Assembly (NCBI RefSeq): GCF_002775205.1
Contig: NC_036460.1
Coordinates: forward strand, 2,610,056 to 2,674,055
Direction of reading: 5' to 3'
DNA: 64,000 nt
Source: Xiphophorus maculatus
Lineage: Eukaryota; Chordata; Actinopteri; Cyprinodontiformes; Poeciliidae
A model generated the notes under the pieces. The model saw nothing but the letters and a program-made list of their open reading frames with translations, was not told the origin of the DNA and ran no database searches. The translations under genes were made by a program, and so were the position numbers. The stretch's first letter is position 1. Each line of letters starts with the position of its first letter. This document shows, in pieces, positions 48,301 through 60,300 of this stretch.

Positions 48301-51300
48301 AAAATATTCATCTCCCACGACAACAAATTTTGCTTTAAGATAAATTGTTCCAGAAGTTATTATGATAAATTATAGTTGTTTTGAGATTATTTTCAAGTAA
48401 TGTAATTGTAATAGCGGCATAATAATACTATAACATATTCTCAAAAAAACCCAAAAAGCTTTCAATTCTAAAGTTTATTGGACTGGAACTGGACAGCGTT
48501 TTAAATATCCAAAATAAATACACAAAGCAGCAAATAAAATGAATTATGAAGTCCCTGTAAACAAAATTGTCCTTCAAATGAAAGGTTTAGTTGAGACCAA
48601 AACACCAGACTAGACTTTTATCATCCAGTATTTAGACAAAAAAGAAAACGATAAATACTGCAAATGGAAACTATTGATCTTATTTTATCATGCGAGTAAT
48701 TGATTTATTGATCATTGTGACCGGCTTATTTTTGGAGTTTGTTTTTAATTACAGTAGCTAAATGTAAGTCATGTTGATGTATTTTCCTGTTTTTCAAAGA
48801 ATATAAAAATAACTTTGTTTTTGTTTCAGACACCTGGTTCTCATTCCATGATATAAAGATTTATTCATGGCCTCCTGTTAAAACCTTTTAAACAACATTT
48901 CTTTCTTTTTGTCAGATAACTGTGACCTGCACTTCAAGGTGTCTAGGGATCGGTACAGTGGTTATCCTCTGACCATCGAAGGGTTCGCCTACCTGTGGGC
49001 CGGAGCTCGAGCGACCCACGGCATCACTCAGGGTCGTGTTTGCTACGAGATGAAGGTAAGTCACCGTGAAGCAGTTATTTCTTCTTTTTTCATTTTCTGT
49101 AATCAAAATTTTCCATTTCCTTCAGCCTTTGTGTCATTTTGTTACGTTTTCCTCAGATTAATGAGGAAATTCCTGTGAAGCACCTGCCCAGCAGCGAGCC
49201 CGACCCGCATGTGGTTCGGATCGGATGGTCCCTCAACAACTGCAGCACTCAGCTTGGTGAGAACGCCAACAACGAACATGGTGTCTGATACAAACTTTGT
49301 CTCATCACATGTGGGGTACCTCAAGGTCCGATCCTCAGATGCCTCCTACTTAGTATCTACATGGTCACGTAATCTGATTGGCTACCAGAAAACATAAGGA
49401 GGAATGTTTATGATGCGACTTTCAAGTTGGTTAAGCAAAATATTGCAGAAATAAAGGGGCGGTATCATGTAAAATTTCTTATTTTAAGCTTTATATCATT
49501 TCATAATGTTATTCTCACAAAGTGTTGACTTGATTCTTTCACGCATGTTTGAGAAATCCTTTATTCTCCATGGCAACCATTCAGCTGTGAAAAACGCCTT
49601 GCTGGACGTAGCTCCGCCTTCAAGATGTAGCTCCTCCCCCACTCAGCTCCTTCAGACTAGCCAGCAGCAATTAGCAAACACCTGGTGGAGCTGTGCATCT
49701 GCTATATTCATAGTTTCATGATTGATTACTGTATGATGTTTTTACTGTGTAAAACACTTTGAACTGCCTTGTTGCTTAAATGTGCTTTAGACATAAACTT
49801 TACTTGTCTGCCTCTGAATTGGAAAATGTTTTTGTTTCCTGCAGGCGAGGAGCCATTTTCTTTCGGATATGGAGGAACGGGGAAGAAATCTAGTGACTGC
49901 AAGTTTGCAGACTACGGCGAGAAGTTTGGTGAAAACGATATAATCGGCTGCTACATTGTAAGTAACACGTTTGAATAAGCTTAGAATAATCTGATGATGC
50001 TGCGAGTTGGGTAGTAACTAGTTACATTTACTTGAGTAACCTTTTGGGGAAAAGAAGTACTTTTTTGGGTATTTTTTACTGCGTTTTACTTTTACTTTAT
50101 TATGAAATATTTCTAGTCCTGAGTATAATTTCTGGATTTTCTATTCACTGAATGAAAAACAAACATGTTTTAACCAAAAACTTACCAGACACAGACACAC
50201 ACCTGCAGTTCTTGTTAGTTTTTCATTGAAAGAAACGGATTTGGAAACAATTTTCTTTTGTCTGATTTTGTTATTTTGTAATATTGTTACTTATATAAAT
50301 TATTGCCATTTTGGTCCTTTAAATACCAAAATTTCCACGTAGCTTTATATTTTGGTCCGTCTGATTATGTAATTTTTAAATATTAAATGATTAATCATTT
50401 GATCAATTACTCAGTACTTGAGTAGACTTTTCACAAAATACTTTTTTACTCTTACTTGAGTACAATTTTTGGTCACCCTACCCACCCTACCCACCTCTGT
50501 TCTTTATAAGTGTTATAAATGTATACATATTTTATAATAGGGGAAGTCCTAAAATTGTATACCTAAAATGAAGGCCTGAAAATGACTTAAATTAGTTAGA
50601 AAATATGTAAGCTGGCCTTAAATACACCAGTCCCAGGTCTTAAATTTTGTTGTGGCATTACTATTTATTATCTCATATTTTTTGCCGTTTTTTTCCGTGA
50701 GATTTTTCTGTCACACATAAGTTTGAGTCACATGCAGACGTCTTCATTGAGTTCTGTGACTCAGGTGGTTGATATGCTAACTAGGTGCTAATACACCTTG
50801 CTAGCCAGCCAACTAGCCTTTTTGTAAGTGTAAACTGACTGGACAGCGCTCATTTGCTACATGCACTCTGTGCAAAGAAGTCGGGCACTACTACTAGATA
50901 AAATATGCAATTTTTTTGTATGTTTGTATCGTGATACAGGTCTTCAATTACATTCATAATGGTTTTCAAAAGTCTTAAATTGGATTTGGTAGAACCTACC
51001 GAACCTCTGTGTAATGCACCCTAACGGCTGTTTCTGTTTTCCCATCTTTTTACTTGCAGGATTTTGAAAGTAGCGACGAGGTAACGATGGGCTTCTCAAA
51101 GAACGGAGTGAACCTGGGCGTTGCTTTCCGGACCACCAAGGAGGCGCTGGCAGGACGGGCGCTCTTCCCCCATGTGCTGGTGAAAAACTGTGCCGTCGAG
51201 TTCAACTTTGGCCAGAAGAGGGAGCCCTACTTCCCCCCAGAGGAGGGATACACCTTCTTCCATGATGTTCCCATGGAGGACAAAATCAGAGGCACAAAGG

Positions 51301-54300
51301 GACCTGCCAACAAATCTGAATGCGAGGTGAGGGTTTGCTAATGTGGCGTTAGTTAAATACACACAGGAGTTAAATAATTAGAAAAAAATACTGATGGAGT
51401 TACTGAGAAAATAGAATATGAGTCTACGACAGAATATTTGAGTCAAAGTTTGATTTATGAGACTCAAGAATACTAGAAGAAAGTTGCAAAGGTTTTAATG
51501 AGAAGTGTTATTCAAGTTTTAATTCTCGTATTGTTTATTGCTTAATTTTGGATTATTTACGACTGTATTCTCATACTATTACGTATTTATTCCGATAAAT
51601 AAAATAGCCCTGGCTCTAAAGCTACATCAAATCAGCTCAACCCATTTGAGTTGACAATAGTTTCATTCCAGCTATAAATGTACCGTATTTTTATAACAAC
51701 TGAAAGTGACGTATAGTTACTAGATTGTGCTGTGAAATAGCCTGGAAGATGCATATCACTGCCCCTTTAAAGAAAAATTACACAAAAACATAAAGACAGC
51801 ACCGTTAAGGCCCAGTCTATTCAGCCTATCTGGAAAAAAAGTGAATTTGGAGATTTGTTGCTCTTCAAGTGTTGGCCATTAAATAAATAATTAACAATTG
51901 GAGGAGAAAAATACAATATCAGCTTTTATTTACTTCTTGTTTCAGATTTTGATGATGGTTGGTCTGCCTGCCTGCGGAAAAACCACATGGGCCATAAAGC
52001 ACGCCGAGGAGAATCCAGACAAGAAGTACAACATCCTGGGAACAAACGCCATCATGGACAAGATGAAGGTCAGCTCTGACGATCATAGCAACAGTTAGTA
52101 GAGCTGGAAACTAGAGATCAGGCCTGAAATCTGGCTCTGAACCTCCAGATCCACATAAAGACGGTTACAAAGTCGGCCTTCTATCACCTGAAAATCATTT
52201 CCAGGATTAGCGGACGAATGTCTCAGCAAGATCTAGAGAAACTCATCCATGTGTTCATCTTTAGTCACATTGATTACTGCAGCAGCATCTTCACAGGTCT
52301 GGCTAAAAAAAATCAATCCTCCTGCTGCAGCTGAGCCAGAACGCTGCTGCTGGAGTTCTGACTAAAACCAGGAAGTTAGAGCACATCACCCAGTCCTACA
52401 GTCCCTCCAGGGGCTTCCTGTAGCTCAGAGAAGAGACTTTAAAATACTTCCGTTAGTTTATGAATCACTGACCGGCTTAGCACCACAAATCTGTAACAAA
52501 CCTCCAGAAAACTGCAAAACAGCCGAAACACTGAGTGCCTTTAAATCTAGATGAAAAACTCAGATCTTTAGAGTTGCTTTTGAAACATGATCAGTCCAAT
52601 TTTATTTGTATATCGCATTTTAATTTAATTTTAATTACAATTACAATTAAATTAAAATTAAACTTACATATTAACTTACAGTTGAATTTATAATATTAAA
52701 ATTGAATTGATCTAATTGCTGAAATGTTATAGAAATAAACGATTAACAAACTAAAATGAAATTGAAATATGAAATGAAATTTAAAAATTAAATATTAAAA
52801 CTAAATACATATTAAATAAAAATGTTATTTGCTTATTAAATTAAAATGAAAAGTATTTATCTAATTGCTGAAATATGTTTCACAAGTAAACTTGGTTAAT
52901 AAATAAAAATTTAAATATTTAATGAAAATGTAATATTAAAATGAAATGTACATATTAAATAAAAATAAAATTTTTAATTTAATAAAAAATAAAATTTTTA
53001 ATTACATTTATCTAATTGCTGAAATATGTTATAGAAATAAACTTAAACCAAAAAATACTAAAATTAAATTAAAATATTAAATAAAACGTTAAATATTAAA
53101 ATTAAATGTACATATTAAATAAAAATTACATTTAAAGTGTAATTAAATTTAGAATTTAATTAAAGCTGAAATATGTCATACAAGTAAACTTGGTCTACAA
53201 ACCAAAAGCCCCTCACCTTTCTACTTAAGCCTGTTGTATGTTCCTGTTTCCTGTCAGGTGATGGGTCTGCGGCGCCAGAGGAACTACGCCGGGCGCTGGG
53301 ATGTCCTCATCCAGCAGGCCACCCAGTGTCTGAACCGGCTGATCGAGATCGCCGCCCGCAAGAGACGCAACTACATCCTGGATCAGGTACTGCTCCTCCT
53401 CCTCCACGCGGTTCTGACACTCACCACAGTGAGTCAATGTGCCCTGATGATCACTTTCTCTCTAATGGATTATTTATTTATCTTTCAGGGGGTCTCTGTG
53501 TATTATAGAGTAGAAGAAGCATTGATCACCCTGTTGTCACTTGCTTGTCGTGTAACAGAAAATGATTAATGGCTGTCATAAGCGACAGAATAATGTCATG
53601 TTTTCAGTATATTTGCACTTTGCTATTATCTATTTCATGTCATATTACAGTATTGTTTGTCTTGTGAAAAATGTACAAGTAAACCATGACTTTGTAAAGA
53701 TGTTGAGAAACAAGTAAGCTCTGCCTGGTGAGTAAGAAAAACACCTTCTGTTGCTAATTTAATAAGCCAGAGTTGATAGCTTTTCTTAAAAGCTACTTTT
53801 AAGTGAGAAAGATGGAGCTTTTTGAGTGTGTTTTTTATTTTAATTTTTAAATTAATTGACCCTGAAGGTAAGTAGTGACTAACAGCATTTGGATTTTCAG
53901 ATCTCTGTGTTCAGCCAGTGTGTGAAGGTAAGTGGGTCTAGTGTGGCTTTTCTGTGGAAACTGTGAGTATGTGAAGGTAAGTTGTTTATGTTTGTCGTTG
54001 TCTGGGATGCGACTCGCGTTCGTACGAAGGCAAAGGTGAGTGAAGGTAAGGGAGGGGACCCGTCAGAGTAGCTAGGTCTCTCAGTTAGGACTACTTTAAT
54101 TACAATTTGGCTCTTTATGAAGAAAAATATCCATCCTAAATTGATCAATTTAGTCATATTGTACCTGAAAATACTTCTTTAAATTAAAGCTCTTAAAAGA
54201 AAGTAGTGTAGTTGTTTATAATTAAATATCTGTGAGGTTTTGTGTCAAATTATTCTCTTAGCTTCTTGATTAATTTCTACATAAATGACTCTCTTTGTTA

Positions 54301-57300
54301 CCTGCTTGTATTTTTGGAAGCATGCTTTCTAAGAGGTGATGGGAAATCAAGCATCATGTTCTAAAACAGCGACCAATAAATTTGTTTACATGCATGCTGC
54401 TTTTATGATGATTTAATGGAAATAAACTCATAGTTTCAGCCTAACAGCTGTAACAAAAAACACCAGACTCTCAAAGCCAAAACATTCGTAACTTAAAAAT
54501 AAAGTTTACAACTAAAAATATCAGCTATAATCTAAAACCTACACTCTAGTTTTGTATACAATAAAACAAATTCACAGTTTGAACAGCTCAATATTAAACA
54601 TACTTATTTACAAAATAACATACCTTTATAGCAGATGCATTTTATCAAATTTGTTCAAACTTGTCTTTGTTGCCAATAAGCCGCCGTTCGATAATGTATA
54701 CAGTGGAAGTTGTCCTGTCAAAATAAAAGCATCAAACCAAAACCGGAAGTTCATCATATTTGTACAAATAAAACAAAGTAAAGGCATGAGCGCTAAAAAG
54801 GGGATACAAACAAAGAAGGAGCAACATTTAATGTTGTTTACATGGATACAGAAATGATAAATGTGCCTTGGAACAACAGACTCAAGTTAATTGTTGTTGG
54901 GACAGTTTATGCACACACTGATCATATTCGTGGTTATTTTTAATTTAAGCCTGGCATTTGAGTCATAATTTCCTCTGCTTTTATAGGAAGGTGTTTAAAA
55001 AGATTATTTGTTGACTAGCTCTGTTATGACGTAAAGCTCCACATTACAGTTTGTTTTCCTTCTAACTGACTTTCTGAATCCGATTAGTCATTTAACACTA
55101 GAACTAGCTGATAGAGCTATTTTAATAATAATCTTTATTGTCATTATAAAAACATGGAATTACATTAACTGTAATGAAATTGGGTAAACCGCAATGGCCG
55201 CTGCACCTTTGTGCGTTGCTACAGCAACCAACATTTAAGTGTCTTGATGGTTGACGTCCAATGAAAGTTTTGCTTTTGAGTTTTGTTCACACAGCAAATC
55301 TTGATGATAAATTTGAATTTGTTGCTGAGATCCCATTTATTTATTGTTTTTGTCGTTTATTCTGCTCATGAAATGCGATCAGACGTCTGCGAACCGTTTA
55401 CAACCCCAACGCGACCAGGAAAAACGCAGAAGAAGAGCATTGACGTTACACGGCAGCGCGTTGTACGGATAACTAATGAATAGGTCCAATAGCAACGGCC
55501 ATATGTGGCGCGTTAACGGCAGTTTCTGTAGAGAAGTCTGTTTGGGTGTGTACTTTCAAAATGTGATTAAAAGCAGTTCATTTATACAAATCGCATTTCT
55601 TTATGTGACTGGTGTCCTAAAGAAACAAACAAATGGGAACATTTTCAAGACCACTGTTTGTGTCTATTGCGGTTTAATGCAGTCGCATCCATAGAGATAT
55701 CTAAAAAAAAATTTGTAATATAGTTCTTATCGTTGCTTTTATCGTTATAACAGTACATAAAGTATTATAATTAAACTGTAAGTCTACATCGCCCATTCCT
55801 AATGTCTCACATAGGGATGATTTTTTTAAATCTTTAAAGAAAAATTAAATATTTTTTTCTTAAATATCTGAAGTTCTGCCAAATGTTTTTTTCTTATTTT
55901 TAAGCAGCTATGAAGGGAAACTTGAAACTGCTGCGCAAGTTACCCAGTAGGCTGTTGCTAGGCAACCAAGATGGGGGGAACTTGAAACTGCTTGTTACCC
56001 AGCAGGCTGTTGCTAGGCAACCAAAGAGTGAGAGAGTTAGTTGGTGCCACCAACATGACTTAGCTGGCTGCTTAGCTAAAAGCTTTCTTCTTCCTACATT
56101 TCCCAGAATGCTGTGCAATTCTGGATCGGAGTTCAGTGAATGTTCTACATTTTGAATATTCTATCACATGTATTATCTACTGATATTGATTTATTGTCCA
56201 GCCCTAGTGCTACGTAAAAGTTGGATAAAATGTGACGGGTCCATTCAGGTTGCAGACAGTTGAGACACATATTTGATTTAGTACCAGATATGGAAAATGT
56301 GCAAATCGTATTTGTTTGGGTTGTGAAAACATTGTAATTTGGACATTCAGACTTCTGTGAAAAAGGCAAATTTGGTTTGCATTTGCTTGCTGCTTGAATG
56401 TAGACTTAGTGTGACATCTTCTTGTGAAAGAAACATTAAATATTCCACAGTGCCTCATTTTAAATCCTTTTGGTGGCAGGATCTGACTGAAATAAATGAA
56501 GACAAACTTTTGTAATTTGTCCAAAAATGCAACTGTGCGCCGCAGCTAGCTAATGAGGCTAAAGTTATCCGTTTCTCAGCTTGTGATTCTGAATCATTTT
56601 GACTTAGTCTGATCAACACAAAGTACTCTGGTAGACTTGTCAAGGTAACAAATTTTGCTACACGATAAATTATCACCAAAATTATTGTGATAAATGATAT
56701 TATTGTTTTTCTTTTTAAGACCATTTTCAAGTACCATAATGGCAAGAACACATTCTCAAAATTCAATAAACTTAAATTCTTTCTCTTTTTTTTTTTAAAG
56801 GTTTTATTGGCTCTAGTAGCCTTTATTTGATAGTTAATTGACAGGAAAGTGGGTAATGAGAAAAGGGGGAAGACATGCGGCAAAGGTCGCCAGGCCGGGA
56901 ATCGAACCTGCGACAGCCGAGTCGAGGACTAAGGCTTCCTATAACCCCTGCGCCACCACAGCACATCCCATAAACATTTAAAAGGAAGTGGAAGACAGAA
57001 ACAACCAATAAAATTTATTATAAATTCTCTGTAAACAAAATTGTCCTTCCAACAAAAGGGCAAGTTGAGACCAACACACCGAACTGAAGACTTTTTATCA
57101 TCCAGTTTTTGATAGAAAGAGAGAAACAATAAATTTTAATGCATCTCTAAGTTGGCATTATTACGTAAACTGTTTGGACCGAATGCTTCGCCATAAGTTT
57201 CGTTAGGTTTGCGTTGGGGAGTTGAGATTAAAATCTCATCCCTAATCTGGACTGAGTGCAGATTATTATAACAGTGTTGAATTATTGAAAACAAAAAACT

Positions 57301-60300
57301 AGCTTTTTATTTCTTTCTTAATTATTGTTAAAATATTTACTTGATTTTTTTAAACCAGTATTGCTAAGTCTGGCATTATTACAACCCTGTTTGATATGAG
57401 CTCTGCTAATTTAACGGCAGGATTGAACCTAAATCAGAAATGTTTACGTCGCCCGTTCGTAGCCGGGTTCGATCGGCAGACTGTCAACATAATCCTCGGT
57501 TTGTCATCGAAACATATCGTTCCACTGCATTTAGGAAAGTTAATCTGAGGTTTCTTGTTCTGCGTCTTTAAATTAATTATAAAGCAAATATTTGTACAAG
57601 TTAACAGTTTAATTTAGGAGTTTTAAGGTGATGCGTTCTGCTTTTCTTCATTACATGTTAGATTTTCTCAGTAACTGAACTGTTTGGGACTTAAAGGGCC
57701 AGTATTATGTATTTCCATGGTGACATTTTATAACTCAATTAAGTAAAATGTTGCAAATATCAAACATAACATTGAAGTAATTTGACTTTGTATTTAATGC
57801 CTTGAAATTGGGCCACTGTCTCTTTAAGAAGCTCCAACTCTTTCCGACCTTCTGTCTTCTGCACGTCACGTCGTTTCTCCATTGTGCCGTTTATAATCGT
57901 TCTCAGCAGCCGTGGACTGAGTCGTAGTTTGTATTTTAAACTCAGCAGTCGCACAGTTCCACCAGGTGTTTGCTAATTGCTGCTGCCGCTAGTCTGAAGG
58001 AGCTGAGTGAGGACTGATGCTCTAAAGAGAGGCTTTGTGAGAGGAAGCATTTTGATATGCCACAGAAAATTCAAGGATTTCTCAACCATGAATAAAAGAA
58101 TCAAAGCAACACTGCAGGTGTGTTTTTGATAAGGGAATAACATGTTTACACAGTATAAAGCTAAAAAAAAAAATCAGTTTTATATCATCTTTTAGCTAAA
58201 GCACTCTGAAAACATTGTTCTTTAATGTGCATTAATGGTTACGGTATGGTTTGTCAGGGTGTCCGTGAATCCCTTAAGTCTTTAACTCGTGTATCAAAGG
58301 CCTTAAAATTTCTTAAATTAATTTTTTTAAAGTAAGTCTTAAATTTTGTCGTGGCAGGGCTCGTTTTTTGTTTTCTCGTGAGACTTTTCAGTCAGGCAAA
58401 TGTTTGATTCACACTCACACATCTTCATTACGTTCCGTACCTTGATACGGTTGAGGCTACCGCTAACTAGCCGCTAATATACCTCTGCTAGCTACCTAGC
58501 TAACTTTATAAGTAAGCATAAAGTTATCGCCAGTTGGCTGGAAGACGTTCGTACTTTTCTGTGGAGATAAAAGTCTTACTCTTAAGTCTGAGTAGGTGAA
58601 ACTCTGCTGTTTGTTTTGAAAGGTTCAAGCGTTGAATTTTCATCAGGCACTTCAAAGCAGTCCTAAAAACAACATTTTACATAATTTGTGTGCTTATGGG
58701 TTTACTCAGTTATTTATTTTTATGTAAAAATGACAAACGTAAACAAAACGTTCATGGCTATTCCTCTTACTCGGTTTGTCATAAAGCGTTAAAAATAGTT
58801 GACTTTTCTCCTCATAATTTACTTTTATCAAGCAGAATATTAAATATTTCAAATCAAATCTATATGTTTGCACACCAACTGCATGAATAATTAACATCAG
58901 TGATCGCATCTGCATGACATAACAACAAACATGCTCAAAATCTGCTTTTATTCACTGAAGAGAAAGCTGTGCATCTTAATATTTTATTAAACTAACCAAA
59001 CAGATGATATAATTTAGTGTAAGTTCGGTTTTTTGGGTCCCCCCTTATAAACTAACATTGCTCTGTAGTCGTTGGGTTCTGGTTCTGGTTCCGGCTTCGA
59101 GGTGAGTCTGTGGAGTGACGAGAGGAAACCAAAAAACCCGTAGATTGATACCGAAGCCAAACCTCTCTCACTTGACTATTGCAGGGTTCCAGCTTCCTCC
59201 CAGTGGAAAGCCTTTACAAGTAAACAATAACAAACAAGCTTCTACTTCTTTCTTGTCACCATTGCTAGACAAATGTTTATGGATCAGCAAGGAGACGAAA
59301 AATGCGTCCTTTTGAAGGTTTTCAACGCAAGGCTATTGTAATTTGTCCCACGGACGAGGATTTTAAAGAACGAACATTAAAGCAAACCAATGAGCAGGGG
59401 AAGGATGTGCCCGATCATGCTGTGTTAGAAATGAAAGGTAGGAATGCTGTGGAAACAAATTTAAACAAACAAAACAAAAAATAATAATAATAATTTTTAA
59501 AAAATAAACTATCTACTTTTTTTTTATTTGACTTTTTCTGTGTTGTCTCTGAAATCAAACTTGGAAGATGTCCCTCCCTCCCTCCTCCCCCTTTTACCCA
59601 CCAGATATCAGACCTGGACTTTTATTTTTTATTTTTTTTTTTACATTTTTTTTAAACAGTTTACAAAAATTTGATTCCTATTTTTTGTCCCTTTTTCTGC
59701 CACTTTCCATTCAGACTTGAACACACTGCGAACCGAGACTCGTTTCCTGTTCAGTTCAAATTGGAAAACCAAATTTAGTCGATTGGCGGCCATTAAAAGG
59801 TCGCTTCTTTTCGAGTTGATTTCTAAAACCGTTCCAGGATCTGTGTTTGGTTTGCGGTGATGTTCCCTCTTCACTACAACTTTTTAGTTGTCCTTTTTGT
59901 CCCCCGTCTCTTCTGATGTCCCCCTTCCTCTCTGTCTGTCTGAACAAATGTTTCCTCCTGGAGGCGACCTTTGTTCCCTTTGCTTTCTTTATCTGCTTTT
60001 GTTTTTGTCGCCTTTGCGTCGTACTAATTATTTCTCGTTTTTGTCTTCCGGTGGTGTGGCTGCTCTGGTCTTCACTACGCTCCTCCCCCCCTTCTCGTCC
60101 CCGTCTCTGTCTCCCCGTTTCTCTCCACTCGAATGGGTGGCCGCCCCTCGAAGCCAACTTCACGCTGCCGGAGCCGTGCGACTTCCTGGAGGACGTGGCG
60201 TTCGTTGAGCTGCAGCGCGAAGACGCCGAGAAGGTGCTGAAGCAGTATAACGAGGAGGGCCGCAAAGCCGGCCCACCGCCTGACAAACGCTTCGACAACA

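Noticed and set aside
56880..56970. A functional tRNA gene on the minus strand
   Set aside because: A and B boxes exist, but the sequence continues into a SINE body and the cloverleaf stems do not pair well.
59847..60153. Upstream part of a 226-codon frame leading into hnrnpul1 exon 12
   Set aside because: The part before 60154 is a long pyrimidine-rich intron end read as Leu/Pro/Ser/Cys. Only the segment from ANFTLPE is homologous to hnRNPUL1.
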